This document shows positions 35,571 to 45,224 of a stretch of 64,000 bases of DNA, in pieces (within the stretch, counting starts at the first letter, position 1; each line of letters opens with the position of its first letter). The stretch is taken from NCBI GenBank assembly GCA_021774255.1, contig JAJFJF010000017.1, positions 1-64,000 of the forward strand. Reading direction: 5' to 3'. Under the pieces are notes generated by a model that worked only from the letters and a program-made list of their open reading frames with translations, was not told where the DNA came from and did no database searches. A program made the position numbers and the translations under genes. Origin of the DNA: Gammaproteobacteria bacterium (GTDB taxonomy: Bacteria; Pseudomonadota; Gammaproteobacteria; JAJFJF01).

Positions 35571-36338
35571 ATGCGAATTATTACTCTCAATGTCAACGGC
35601 GTCCGCGCTGCCGCACGCAAAGGCTTTTTTGATTGGATGCTAAAACAAAAAGCCGACGTGATCTGCTTGCAAGAAATTAAAGCACAACGTGATCAACTTG
35701 ATGCAGACGTGTTTCACCCGAATGGCTATTACAATTACTGGCATCTGGCTGAGAAAAAAGGCTACAGCGGCGTAGCACTTTATTGCCGTACAAAACCAGA
35801 CAAGGTGACGACAGGCTTAGGCTGGCACCACGCCGACATCGAAGGCCGTTATGTACAAGCCGATTTTGGCAAACTGAGCGTGGCATCGCTTTATTTACCG
35901 TCTGGCACCAGCGGCACAGAGCGTCAAGATATTAAATTTGATTTTTTAGACAGGCTGGAGCCTTTTTTACGCGGGCTGCGCCGCAAGCGTCGTGAATTTG
36001 TGCTCTGTGGTGATTGGAACATTGCACACACAAAAATGGATCTTAAAAACTGGCGCGGCAATCAGAAAAACTCTGGCTTCTTGCCCGAAGAGCGTGAGTG
36101 GATGGATAATTTATTTGGCCCGTGGGGCTTTGTTGACGCCTTTCGGGTCGTGAATCAAAAAGAAGATCAATACACCTGGTGGTCAAATCGCGGGCAAGCA
36201 TGGGCAAAAAATGTCGGGTGGCGTATCGACTACCAAGTGATCACGCCGGGCCTGGCAGATGCGGTCAAACGCGCCGCTATTTATAAAGACGAGCGCTTTT
36301 CTGACCATTCGCCTTTAACGATCGACTATAACATCTAA
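35571..36338 (+). CDS. xthA: Exodeoxyribonuclease III
   Basis: The 255-residue EEP-fold AP endonuclease and 3' exonuclease of base excision repair. Motifs are MRIITLNVNGVRAA, DVICLQEIKAQ (metal Glu), GYSGVALYCR, LCGDWNIAHTKMDLKNW with catalytic Asp and Asn, and the C-terminal FSDHSPLTIDY. The gene lies in the frequent divergent arrangement with pyrE and ends one base from the convergent rph stop. Confidence 0.93.
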   Translation: MRIITLNVNGVRAAARKGFFDWMLKQKADVICLQEIKAQRDQLDADVFHPNGYYNYWHLAEKKGYSGVALYCRTKPDKVTTGLGWHHADIEGRYVQADFGKLSVASLYLPSGTSGTERQDIKFDFLDRLEPFLRGLRRKRREFVLCGDWNIAHTKMDLKNWRGNQKNSGFLPEEREWMDNLFGPWGFVDAFRVVNQKEDQYTWWSNRGQAWAKNVGWRIDYQVITPGLADAVKRAAIYKDERFSDHSPLTIDYNI

Positions 36339-36339
36339 T

Positions 36340-37059
36340 TCAGTCATCTTTCAGCGCCGCCCTTTGCACATTGAGCAAATCACCCACCCCCTTCTCTGCT
36401 AAAATTAACATCGCGTCTAGTTGTTCACGGGTAAATGTACTTTCTTCACCGGTGGCTTGTACTTCGATCAAACCGCCCTCGGCATTCATCACCACGTTCA
36501 TATCCGTGCTCGCATTTCTGTCTTCTTCGTAATCTAAATCGAGCACCGGCTCATCTTTGTAAAGCCCAACAGACACCGCTGCCACCAAACCATGCAATGG
36601 ATCCGTTTTAATTATTTTTTCTGCTTTCATAAAGCGCAAGGCATCGACCAACGCCACACACGCACCGGTGACGGCCGCCGTACGGGTACCACCATCGGCT
36701 TGGATCACATCACAATCCAAATAAATAGAATTTTCACCCAAGGCTTTTAAATCCACTGCCGAGCGTAACGAACGCCCAATTAAGCGACTGATCTCTTGTG
36801 AGCGGCTCGCGCGTTTACCTTTCACGGCTTCACGCGGATTACGTTGATGCGTACTGCGTGGCAACATTTGATATTCAGCGGTGACCCAGCCTTTTCCCTG
36901 CCCTTTCAACCAACGCTCCACCCCTTTTTCAACGGTGGCCGTACACAATACATGTGTGTCACCATAACAAACCAACACGGACCCTTCTGGGTGTTTCGTG
37001 TAATGGCGTGTGATGGTAATCGGGCGTAATTGATCAGGAGCACGTTCACTGGGACGCAT
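36340..37059 (-). CDS. rph: RNase PH
   Basis: The 239-residue phosphorolytic exonuclease trims tRNA 3' ends. It starts [29 protein letters not shown] and includes [20 protein letters not shown], the Arg-rich phosphate-site [38 protein letters not shown] and the C-terminal [15 protein letters not shown]. It is divergent from yicC, a neighbour it has in many gammaproteobacteria. Confidence 0.96.
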   Translation of the reverse strand: MRPSERAPDQLRPITITRHYTKHPEGSVLVCYGDTHVLCTATVEKGVERWLKGQGKGWVTAEYQMLPRSTHQRNPREAVKGKRASRSQEISRLIGRSLRSAVDLKALGENSIYLDCDVIQADGGTRTAAVTGACVALVDALRFMKAEKIIKTDPLHGLVAAVSVGLYKDEPVLDLDYEEDRNASTDMNVVMNAEGGLIEVQATGEESTFTREQLDAMLILAEKGVGDLLNVQRAALKDD

Positions 37060-37159
37060 CGCTATTTCCTCATTAAATAAACTTCATCATTCTATAGCGA
37101 TAGTGGCTGCTTGTCATTGACCAGCACTGTATTTACACGCCAGAGAACGTTAAAATACC

Positions 37160-38038
37160 ATGATGATACATAGCATGACCGCCTTTGCCCGCCGGGAAAT
37201 ACAAACCGACGACGGCAGCCGCCTCACTTGGGAAATGCGATCGCTGAACCAGCGCTTTCTCGAAGCCCGCCTACGCCTACCCGAAGGGTTCTACCATTTA
37301 GAAGAGAAGCTACGCCACGCACTCAGCCAGCAATTCAAGCGCGGCAAGGTGGAAGGCACGCTACATTACCAGCCTGGCAGCCAAGCGGTCACTCGTCAGA
37401 TTAACCCAGCGCAGCTTGACGCCCTTATCGCACTGGCGAAGCAGGTTCAGGCAACCGAGCCGACCGCACAGCCATTGCGCACAATCGAGCTGCTCAACTG
37501 GCCTGGCGTACTGGTCGAAGAAACCTCAACAAAACAGCCCGCTAGCGCCCTGAATGACGCGGTCATGGCCCTGTTTCAAGAAGCCGTACAAGATCTTTCT
37601 GCAGCCCGCGGGCGAGAAGGCGCTGAACTGGCCAATTGCCTTGCGCAACAGGTCAGCGCTTTCTCAGCACAAATTCAACTGGCACAAACACATTACCCTA
37701 AGGCGCTCGACTTATCCCGCCAGCGACTTTTAGCACGCTTTGAAGAGGCCAAGATACACCTTGACGTGGATCGCCTCGAGCAAGAAATGGTGATGCTTGC
37801 ACAAAAAAGTGATATTAAAGAAGAGGTTGAGCGATTAGCTGCTCACGTAACTGAATTTACGCATGCTTTAAATCAAGGCGGCGTGGTCGGGCGCCGACTG
37901 GATTTCCTATTACAAGAGCTTAACCGTGAAGCCAACACATTGGGCTCCAAAGCCATCAGCACCGCGTTATCTCAAGTGGCCATTGAACTAAAGGTATTGA
38001 TTGAACAGGCACGCGAGCAAGTGCAAAATATTGAATAA
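37160..38038 (+). CDS. yicC: YicC family endoribonuclease-type protein
   Basis: The 292-residue protein matches YicC/YloC: IHSMTAFARREI, WEMRSLNQRFLEARLRLPEGF, GKVEGTLHY in the N-terminal domain, and the C-terminal DUF1732 part KSDIKEEVERLAAHVTEF, GRRLDFLLQELNREANTLGSKA. E. coli YicC (RnaYC) is an endoribonuclease affecting RyhB sRNA. The start may be either of two tandem ATG codons. gmk follows, so the common yicC-gmk-rpoZ-spoT run is preserved. Confidence 0.93.
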   Translation: MMIHSMTAFARREIQTDDGSRLTWEMRSLNQRFLEARLRLPEGFYHLEEKLRHALSQQFKRGKVEGTLHYQPGSQAVTRQINPAQLDALIALAKQVQATEPTAQPLRTIELLNWPGVLVEETSTKQPASALNDAVMALFQEAVQDLSAARGREGAELANCLAQQVSAFSAQIQLAQTHYPKALDLSRQRLLARFEEAKIHLDVDRLEQEMVMLAQKSDIKEEVERLAAHVTEFTHALNQGGVVGRRLDFLLQELNREANTLGSKAISTALSQVAIELKVLIEQAREQVQNIE

Positions 38039-38089
38039 ATTTGAACAAACTTGAGTAGACTATCGGGCAAACTTGAAAAACGCAGCGAC

Positions 38090-38719
38090 ATGACGACTTC
38101 CCCCCCCACCGCCAATCTTTTTATGCTGTCAGCTCCCTCAGGGGCAGGCAAAACCACCCTGCTCGATGCCCTGCTGAAAGACATGCCTCAGCTCACACTC
38201 TCCATCTCTTACACGACTCGCAAAAAGCGACCCCGCGAAAAAGAAGGCGAAGATTACTATTTTGTGAGTGATGCGGCCTTTGAAGATCTACAGCAAACCG
38301 GAGGCTTTCTCGAGCACGCCAAGGTATTTAACCATCAGTACGGCACACCAAAAGCTGAAATAGAACAACAGCTTGCGCAAGGCAATGACGTCATGCTGGA
38401 AATCGATTGGCAAGGTGCCCAGCAAGTGCGTCAGCTCATGCCCGACAGCACGAGCATCTTTTTGCTGCCCCCCTCACTTGAAACACTGGCAGCACGCCTG
38501 ACCAAACGTAACCAAGATAATCCAGACGTGATTGCCGCTCGCATGGCCAAAGCACGTGCCGAGATAGCGCATTACAACGAATATGACTTTTTAGTCGTCA
38601 ATGATAATTTTGATCAGGCGCTGGCTGATCTCAAAGCGATTATCATCAGCAAACGGCTATCTCGTCCTCTACAAACCCAAAAATACACCGCACTTTTAGC
38701 TAATCTACTGGCAAAATAG
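38090..38719 (+). CDS. gmk: Guanylate kinase
   Basis: The 209-residue kinase phosphorylates GMP to GDP. The P-loop is [17 protein letters not shown]; next come [23 protein letters not shown] (GMP-binding Arg and Tyr), HQYGTPK and [14 protein letters not shown] choose the ATG at 38090 over the frame's TTG at 38051 because it yields the usual length. It lies upstream of rpoZ and spoT; GMP/GDP supply and (p)ppGpp metabolism are therefore side by side. Confidence 0.95.
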   Translation: MTTSPPTANLFMLSAPSGAGKTTLLDALLKDMPQLTLSISYTTRKKRPREKEGEDYYFVSDAAFEDLQQTGGFLEHAKVFNHQYGTPKAEIEQQLAQGNDVMLEIDWQGAQQVRQLMPDSTSIFLLPPSLETLAARLTKRNQDNPDVIAARMAKARAEIAHYNEYDFLVVNDNFDQALADLKAIIISKRLSRPLQTQKYTALLANLLAK

Positions 38720-38774
38720 GCTAAAAATAAGTAGACTTAAAGTTAAGTGTAAACTTAAATTAAGTGGAATCATT

Positions 38775-39194
38775 ATGGCACGAGTAACTATTCAAGATTG
38801 TTTAGAGCAAATCCCCAATCGTTTTAAATTGTTGATGATCGCAAGTAAGCGCGCACATCAACTTGCTAACGGCAGCGCAAACCCACAAGTGGAATGGGAT
38901 AACGACAAACCCACTGTTGTTGCCTTGCGTGAAATCGCTGCAGGCTTTATCACTAAAAAGAGCGATCTCGAAATAACCGGCCACGAGGAAGCCTCGCTCG
39001 ATCAGCTCTCTCCTGGCGACGCTGCCGACACCATTGTCGACGTTCAAGTGACAGAAATAGAAACGCAAGCCTCCATGATGGATGCAAGCGCCTCTCATCA
39101 AACGCAAGAAGCACCCTCCCCACAAGAAGATCACACAGCTGCTGATGACGACACCCCTGCTTCTTCGCAGCAAAACATGAAACCCGATGCATGA
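38775..39194 (+). CDS. rpoZ: RNA polymerase omega subunit with long acidic tail
   Basis: The first 75 residues are canonical omega: [46 protein letters not shown]. It assists assembly of beta-prime and mediates (p)ppGpp site 1. At 139 residues it exceeds E. coli omega (91) by about 48; the extra tail (from about residue 80) is acidic and low-complexity with Ser, Gln and Asp repeats, probably disordered. It overlaps spoT by eight bases. Confidence 0.93.
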   Translation: MARVTIQDCLEQIPNRFKLLMIASKRAHQLANGSANPQVEWDNDKPTVVALREIAAGFITKKSDLEITGHEEASLDQLSPGDAADTIVDVQVTEIETQASMMDASASHQTQEAPSPQEDHTAADDDTPASSQQNMKPDA

Positions 39195-41337
39195 TGATAT
39201 TCTCACTTTTAGCGCACTGCGCAAAACACTTGAGGACTACCTTTCTCCAGAACAAGTAGCCACTCTCGTCCAGGCCTTCGAAACGGCTAAAGCCGCACAC
39301 GCAGGCCAACAACGCCGCTCTGGCGAACCTTATATCACCCACCCTATTGCTGTTGCGCATATCTTGGCCGATATGCGTTTAGATCATGAAAGTATTGCTG
39401 CCGCTCTATTGCACGATGTGGTAGAAGATACCGACCTCTCTGCGGAAGATATCGAAAAACGCTTCGGGCCAGACATTGCTGATTTGGTCGAAGGCGTCAC
39501 CAAACTCACGAAAATGAACTTCGGTAGTTATGCTGAAGCACAGGCTGAAAATTTCCGCAAAATGTTTTTAGCCATGGTGCAAGACATACGCGTGATCATT
39601 ATTAAGCTTGCCGATCGCTTACACAATATGCGTACCTTGGGGGCGCTGTCTCCTGAAAAGCGATCTCGTATTGCTGTTGAAACCCTTGAAATCTACGCAC
39701 CGATTGCGCTGCGTTTGGGGATGCATGCGTTCCAGCTTGAATTAGAAACCTTAGGGTTTGCGATGTTGTACCCCATGCGATACCGGGTTTTAAAAGAAGC
39801 CGTGCAAAAAGCCGGCGGCAACCGCAAGACGGTGCTGGATAAAATCGAAAACACGCTGAAAGAGCGTTTTCAAGAAGTTGATCTGCCCATCCTCATGATA
39901 AAAGGCAGAGAAAAACACCTTTATAGCATTTATAAAAAGATGAAAACCAAAGGGGTCGCTTTTTCAGAAATCATGGATGTGTACGGGATCCGTATTGTGG
40001 TGCCCACGGTAGACGATTGCTACCGCACGTTAGGCATTGCACATAACCTCTACAAACCGGTTCCAGAGCATTTTAAAGATTACATTGCCATCCCAAAGGT
40101 GAATGGTTACCAATCATTACACACGGTGTTATTTGGCCCTTACGGGATCCCCATCGAATTACAAATTCGCACAGAAGACATGGACACGCTGGCCAATCAG
40201 GGCATTGCGGCTCACTGGCTGTATAAAGCAAAACAAACGGATGAGCACTCCGCTTATACGCGCGTGCGGCAATGGCTAAAAAAATTAATGGAAATGCAAA
40301 TCAGTGCAGGCGATTCCATTGAGTTTATTGAAAACGTTAAAATCGATCTTTTCCCTGACGAAGTGTATGTGTTTGCCCCCGATGGCAAAATCATGGAACT
40401 CCCCAGTGGCGCCACCCCCATTGATTTTGCTTACGCCGTGCATACGGATATTGGTAATACGTGTGTGGCTGCAAAAGTGAACCGCCGTTTTGTGCCGCTG
40501 AGCACACCGTTGGTGAATGGCCAAAAAGCCGAAATCATTACAGCAGGCAATGCCCGGCCTAATCCCGCCTGGTTAGATTTTGTGGTCACGGGTAAAGCAC
40601 GCAGCAGCATTCGTCATTATTTAAAAAGCCAGCGTCACGAAGAAGCGCGTGCCCTTGGCAAAAACTTACTTGAAAAAGCCCTTGCAGGCATTTCGTTGAC
40701 CTTAGAAAAAATGTCTGACACACAAGTCAAAGCGGTCTTACAAGAATCTAACTTAGACAGTCTCAACGATCTTTTTGATGAGATAGGCCTGGGCAACCGC
40801 ATGGCCATGCTGGAGGCACAACGCTTAGCCACCCCTTCTTCTGCACACCCTCCCCCTGATGAGGCCTCCACCACGCCCTTAAGCACAGAAGATACTATAC
40901 CCTTAACCATTAAGGGCACGGAAGGCATGGTGTTGCATTTTTCAGAGTGTTGCTACCCGATCCCAGGCGATTCCATTGTCGGTTACCTGCGCAAGGGGCA
41001 AGGGTTGGAAGTGCACACCAACCAGTGCCGTGAAGCTAACGAATTGCGCAAGCAACCCGAGCGTATTTTGCACTTACGTTGGGGCGAAAATATTGAAGGG
41101 GATTTTCAAACTAAAATATTTCTGGAAGTGCATAATCGTGCCGGCATGCTTGCCTTACTCGGCCAAGCTATCTTTAAAGCCAATGCCAACATCAAACATA
41201 TTGATATGTTAGAGCACGACGATGACTACGCCTGTGTTAATTTAGTATTAACCGTGAAGAATCGTGTGCATCTTGCTCAAATTATTCGCGAAGTCCGGAA
41301 AATCCGCGAGGCTCACCGCATTCATCGTATTCGGTGA
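39187..41337 (+). CDS. spoT: Bifunctional (p)ppGpp synthetase/hydrolase SpoT
   Basis: The 716-residue RSH enzyme sets the alarmone level. The hydrolase HD site shows [17 protein letters not shown] and [10 protein letters not shown] intact, and the synthetase domain shows [18 protein letters not shown] and [22 protein letters not shown] domain ([19 protein letters not shown]), a helical/CC region and a C-terminal ACT domain ([16 protein letters not shown]) follow. Both activities appear present. It overlaps rpoZ and is the last gene of the gmk-rpoZ-spoT unit. Confidence 0.95.
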   Translation: MHDDILTFSALRKTLEDYLSPEQVATLVQAFETAKAAHAGQQRRSGEPYITHPIAVAHILADMRLDHESIAAALLHDVVEDTDLSAEDIEKRFGPDIADLVEGVTKLTKMNFGSYAEAQAENFRKMFLAMVQDIRVIIIKLADRLHNMRTLGALSPEKRSRIAVETLEIYAPIALRLGMHAFQLELETLGFAMLYPMRYRVLKEAVQKAGGNRKTVLDKIENTLKERFQEVDLPILMIKGREKHLYSIYKKMKTKGVAFSEIMDVYGIRIVVPTVDDCYRTLGIAHNLYKPVPEHFKDYIAIPKVNGYQSLHTVLFGPYGIPIELQIRTEDMDTLANQGIAAHWLYKAKQTDEHSAYTRVRQWLKKLMEMQISAGDSIEFIENVKIDLFPDEVYVFAPDGKIMELPSGATPIDFAYAVHTDIGNTCVAAKVNRRFVPLSTPLVNGQKAEIITAGNARPNPAWLDFVVTGKARSSIRHYLKSQRHEEARALGKNLLEKALAGISLTLEKMSDTQVKAVLQESNLDSLNDLFDEIGLGNRMAMLEAQRLATPSSAHPPPDEASTTPLSTEDTIPLTIKGTEGMVLHFSECCYPIPGDSIVGYLRKGQGLEVHTNQCREANELRKQPERILHLRWGENIEGDFQTKIFLEVHNRAGMLALLGQAIFKANANIKHIDMLEHDDDYACVNLVLTVKNRVHLAQIIREVRKIREAHRIHRIR

Positions 41338-41357
41338 GGTGAGCCGTGAGCACAATG

Positions 41358-42536
41358 CTATTTTAGTGTGGCTGCTTGTTGATATGCCTCATTTGCCGCA
41401 ACCCCTTCGCCAAGCTGCTCCAATAACTGCCCTAACGCGGCATAGCTTGCACGTGTGGGCTCAATGTCAATCGCGGTTTCCAAATGGGTACGTGCTTTCC
41501 CCCACAACTGATTACGCAATGCCAAGCGTGCAATGCAAAAATGCAGCGCCGCGCTGTTAGGGTGTGCTTTCTGCCAACTTTCCGCGTGTTTAAGTTGATG
41601 CTGGATGTCGGCGCTTTCAACCTCTCCGTAAGCGGCGACTAAATCATCATGCCAAAATCGCTTCAGTGAAAAACGCAATACATGCTCCGCGGCCACGCCG
41701 GCCTCTTTTTTGCATAACAACTTCACATAGGTTTTGATCAGCGGCACATCTTCCTGTACAGCGGTAGAAGACTTTGCCCATAAATCAATTAATGCCTCAC
41801 TGTCACCTGTTTTTGCTGTCTCGGGTAGCTTCGCTGCCATCATTTGCTTTTCAATGCTTGCGGCTTCTTCATTGCTGATCAAATGTTGTTTACGCAGCAC
41901 AGGTAATAAAGCTTGCAAGGGCTCCCACTCTTGCAAACGCACATACACTTTCTGTAATAATTTAAGCACATGCTGGTGTTTGGGTGCCAAGGTTTGCAGA
42001 TGGCGCAAGGTCGCAAGCGCTTCTTCCAATTGCCCATAACGGAATTGTAATTGTGCTTGGGTCAGGCCAATGGCCAATTCAGAGTTTTCGGTTGCTTCAT
42101 GTGCTAAACGCAAATAATCGTCACGCCGATCTGGGCTGCCCTGCTCTTGTGCGACTTGTGCTGCCATTAAATAATTTAAGATGGGCGTATCACTGCGTTC
42201 GACCCCTTTGATCAAATTTTCTTCGGCTTTATCCCAATGGCCTTCTGCTAATTCCAGCATACCCCGTGTGGTATAACAATGTGCGCGATTTTGTAGACGA
42301 TGCTTATTCCATTCTTTTACGCGCCGCTTAGAGGAAAAAACATAACGCAACACAGAAAACAACAGCTGCAACACCAGAAAAACAAGGAGCACACCAATAG
42401 CCGCCGCCCACAGCGGCATTTCTGCCGTCCAATCTTGATACGCTACTAATAAGTACCCTGGGTCATATTCTGTGCGCAGGCCTATCCATACGCCCAAACC
42501 CAGTAGCAATAAAACAATTATTAATAATTTAAACAT
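41358..42536 (-). CDS. hemY: HemY, TPR-containing inner-membrane protein of the hem operon
   Basis: The 392-residue protein has two N-terminal helices (LLIIVLLLLGLGVWIGL and LWAAAIGVLLVFLVLQLLF), with the HemY_N signature DPGYLLVAYQDWTAEM between them, then a soluble TPR-like helical region. The E. coli homologue is linked to protoporphyrin metabolism but is not protoporphyrinogen oxidase. GGGAGG precedes the ATG by seven bases. It is the last gene of hemD-hemX-hemY. Confidence 0.9.
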   Translation of the reverse strand: MFKLLIIVLLLLGLGVWIGLRTEYDPGYLLVAYQDWTAEMPLWAAAIGVLLVFLVLQLLFSVLRYVFSSKRRVKEWNKHRLQNRAHCYTTRGMLELAEGHWDKAEENLIKGVERSDTPILNYLMAAQVAQEQGSPDRRDDYLRLAHEATENSELAIGLTQAQLQFRYGQLEEALATLRHLQTLAPKHQHVLKLLQKVYVRLQEWEPLQALLPVLRKQHLISNEEAASIEKQMMAAKLPETAKTGDSEALIDLWAKSSTAVQEDVPLIKTYVKLLCKKEAGVAAEHVLRFSLKRFWHDDLVAAYGEVESADIQHQLKHAESWQKAHPNSAALHFCIARLALRNQLWGKARTHLETAIDIEPTRASYAALGQLLEQLGEGVAANEAYQQAATLK

Positions 42537-42548
42537 GTCTCGCCTCCC

Positions 42549-43697
42549 TTAACTTGACTGCTGCACGGCTTGCTCTAACGCATCCAGCAGATCAGACACA
42601 TCAGGCAGTTGCAGCACAATAGGTTGCTCGGCTAGCCAATCAAGCTGCTTGATAAAGGCACGTGTGGCGTCGTCATCAGGCTCACTATAAGCGGCGACCC
42701 ATTCACGTGCTTTACTGACATTCATTTGGTAGATCACCGGCTGGCCTTTTAATACCGCCCACTGTGCTTGCTCTAATACAAGGTATAAATTTTGTTCTAC
42801 TAAAAAAGTCTCTGAAGGTAAGCCGTAAGTACCGGTAGGCTCATCATGACGACGAACCACAATGATGTTTTGTAATTGTTGCCAAGCTGCTTGCCAGGCG
42901 GACTCGCTGACTTCGGCAATTTTTTCTTGTATCTCATCCCAATCGTTAATGTCATCCCAGTCGTCAAATAAACTGCCTTCTTCCTCGTCAGATGCTGGCG
43001 CATCGATCATTTCTTCTTCACGGGCAACTCGTTCATCTGTCTTTTCTTCACGCGCCGCATACTCATATTGCTTAAGTGGCAATGCAGAGAGTTGTTCGCT
43101 CAGTGCGGCTAATTCAATAATAATACCGTCGCGATCAAGCGTGGGTAATGCTTGCAATGCTGCTTTATCGTCAGCAATAGCCTCACGCACCGACAATAAA
43201 CCCGGGTCATTTAAATCCAACAGAATGTCATCGGCGCTGTCTAATAGCGCAATCGCTGTGGGCACATCACTGGCAAACTGCAATCGCTGGTTGGCCAAAC
43301 GCAATAAATATTCTACTTCCATCAATGCCCAGTCTTGCGAAGACGGCACCATGGTCTGACGCAAACTTTTCAGACGGTCTTGCATTAACGCACGCACTTG
43401 CTCAAGCTGCTGCTGATGCAAGTCTAGCTCATATTCTTGCTGTTCAACTGCACTGACTAGTTCCCGGATGTCGAGTTCCCAGGCAGTAGTTTCTTTCAGT
43501 TCGGATTGAATGCTTTTGATTTGATTACGCAGATCTGTTAACTGCACATAAAGCCAGGCAGCGACCAACATCGCAATAATCGCAAGCACACTGGCTAGCC
43601 ACGCACCTTGGCTACCACGCTTTTGGTTTTTCTTTTCAGGCTTGTTATCAGCAGATGGATGAGCGGGTTGTGCTTCTGTTGAAGATCCTTCAGTCAT
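42549..43697 (-). CDS. hemX: HemX-type membrane protein
   Basis: The 382-residue protein has a short cytoplasmic Lys-rich N-terminus, one helix (SVLAIIAMLVAAWLYVQL) and a large periplasmic coiled-coil part, with DWALMEVEYLLRLANQRL and the conserved end typical of HemX. A long acidic insert (residues about 225-265, DEEEGSLFDDWDDINDWDE) is unusual. HemX is often misannotated as a uroporphyrinogen methyltransferase but has no SAM motif. The ATG at 43697 overlaps the hemD stop (ATGA) and has AGGAG in front. Confidence 0.88.
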   Translation of the reverse strand: MTEGSSTEAQPAHPSADNKPEKKNQKRGSQGAWLASVLAIIAMLVAAWLYVQLTDLRNQIKSIQSELKETTAWELDIRELVSAVEQQEYELDLHQQQLEQVRALMQDRLKSLRQTMVPSSQDWALMEVEYLLRLANQRLQFASDVPTAIALLDSADDILLDLNDPGLLSVREAIADDKAALQALPTLDRDGIIIELAALSEQLSALPLKQYEYAAREEKTDERVAREEEMIDAPASDEEEGSLFDDWDDINDWDEIQEKIAEVSESAWQAAWQQLQNIIVVRRHDEPTGTYGLPSETFLVEQNLYLVLEQAQWAVLKGQPVIYQMNVSKAREWVAAYSEPDDDATRAFIKQLDWLAEQPIVLQLPDVSDLLDALEQAVQQSS

Positions 43698-44512
43698 GTT
43701 GACTCCTGTTGTGCCAAACAAGTGGCAAGTGTTTCGACGAGCGAGGCGCTATCTGCGCCTCGCGCTAAATACGGGCGGCAAACCACACCTTGTGCGCGCG
43801 CATAATCTACCATGGCTTGACTCACCACCACCAAGGGGATCTGCTGTAACCAGACGCGCCCCGCCTTGCCCAATAAGGTAAATAAATTTTGCAGGCCAGC
43901 CAGGCTGGTGCTTACCACCGCATCGACCTGTTGATCAGTACCCGCTGCCTGCCACTGCGCTAATAGCTGCTGGCATGTTGATTCGCTAATTTTGGGTAAT
44001 TCTCGGCTATATAGTTCATTATAGACCACTTTCGCGCCACGCGCCCGCAGGTGCTCTGCCAACCATTCCCGCCCACCGACACCACGCATAATGGTTATCT
44101 TTCGCCCGGAAACCTCTTGGAATACAGGCAAGACCAGCAAGGCTTCGCTGTTAGCCTCTCCTGCGGGGTAATGATCTGCCTGTATACCGTGCTCGGCCAA
44201 ACAGGCAGCGGTACCTGCCCCAATCGCCGCAACCTGCGCAGTAGCAGGCCACGGCTGCCCAAGCTGTTTCAAAACAGCCAAGCCGTATTTCACCGCATTG
44301 GCACTGACAAAAATAATGATGTCGGCGTCTAAACCTTCTCGCAGTGAAACAGTCACGTCTTCAATGGGGCGCGGCACAATCTCCATCGTGGGGAACAACA
44401 CAGGCCGACCGCCGGCTGCCGAAATGGCCGCGACGACACTGCCCGCTTGCGCCTTTGGCCGCGTCACCAAAATGCCTTTGTCTGCTAATCTCGCACTATC
44501 TTTCATATTCAA
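43694..44512 (-). CDS. hemD: Uroporphyrinogen-III synthase
   Basis: The 272-residue enzyme closes hydroxymethylbilane with inversion of ring D. The sequence is poorly conserved, as usual, but GILVTRPKAQAGSVVAAI, ADIIIFVSANAVKYGL, VAAIGAGTAACLAEHGI and KITIMRGVGGREWLAEHL match the family. It leads hemD-hemX-hemY; unlike in E. coli, hemC is not directly upstream but lies 700 bases away with ridA in between. Confidence 0.9.
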   Translation of the reverse strand: MNMKDSARLADKGILVTRPKAQAGSVVAAISAAGGRPVLFPTMEIVPRPIEDVTVSLREGLDADIIIFVSANAVKYGLAVLKQLGQPWPATAQVAAIGAGTAACLAEHGIQADHYPAGEANSEALLVLPVFQEVSGRKITIMRGVGGREWLAEHLRARGAKVVYNELYSRELPKISESTCQQLLAQWQAAGTDQQVDAVVSTSLAGLQNLFTLLGKAGRVWLQQIPLVVVSQAMVDYARAQGVVCRPYLARGADSASLVETLATCLAQQEST

Positions 44513-44836
44513 TTATACCGAAGTATTGGCGCTCACTCTGAGGCTGCCACTATTCCAATGTGTCTGGTCTTTAAACTTAATTCAAGTCTATTTGAAAAAA
44601 CACCATAAACTGATAGAAAACCCAAACATACTTGGAATTTTGTGCATTATTGTATAATTTATCGGATATAGCTGTTTTTAAATTCGCTCTTGTGGCTGCC
44701 TTGATGAGTATGCTGAAATGTAAGCTAATTGCTCGTAGTGCTCGCTAGCAACCGCAAGGCTAATAGTACTTCTACAGGCTATACTTCTACTTATAATACT
44801 GCCCAGCCTTAAATAATACGCATTGGAAATAATAAT
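44513..44836. promoter_or_regulatory. 324-base divergent intergenic region, hemD/ridA
   Basis: It holds no gene of note. A good -10 (TATAAT) lies at 44652-44657 preceded by TTGGAA at 44631-44636 with a 15-base gap, and a second TATAAT at about 44795-44800, both reading toward ridA. Promoters for hemD on the other strand must lie here as well. A 14-codon frame near 44706 is not convincing. Confidence 0.35.
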
Positions 44837-45223
44837 ATGGAATTGATTAATACGGATAAAGCCGCCAAACCCGTTGGCCCCTACTCACAAATTGCTAAAG
44901 TGAGCGAATTGCTCTTTATCTCTGGTCAACTCCCCATTGACTCAAGCGATCAAACTTTACAGTTATTTGATGGCGACGCCGCGCAACAAGCCAAGCTCGT
45001 GCTTCAAAATATGAAAAACTTGCTCGCTTCTCAGGGGCTAAGCATGAATGCGGTGCTGAAAACCACTGTCTTTTTGGCGGATATCAACGATGGCCCCAAA
45101 GTGAATGAAATCTACGAACAGGCTTTTGGTAACCACCGCCCTGCCCGCAGCACCGTTGCTGTCTCAGCGCTCCCAAAAGGGATCGCTGTTGAAATCGAAG
45201 CGATTGCGACCACACGCACGTAA
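44837..45223 (+). CDS. ridA: RidA family 2-iminobutanoate/2-iminopropanoate deaminase
   Basis: The 128-residue trimeric enamine/imine deaminase removes reactive intermediates of threonine dehydratase. Signatures are TDKAAKPVGPYSQIAKV, LLFISGQLPID, VLQNMKNLLASQGLSMNAVLKTTVFLADI, HRPARSTVAVSALPKG (substrate Arg) and VEIEAIA at the end. In many gammaproteobacteria ridA follows spoT; here the hemDXY block has been placed between them. It is convergent with hemC. Confidence 0.96.
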   Translation: MELINTDKAAKPVGPYSQIAKVSELLFISGQLPIDSSDQTLQLFDGDAAQQAKLVLQNMKNLLASQGLSMNAVLKTTVFLADINDGPKVNEIYEQAFGNHRPARSTVAVSALPKGIAVEIEAIATTRT

Positions 45224-45224
45224 T

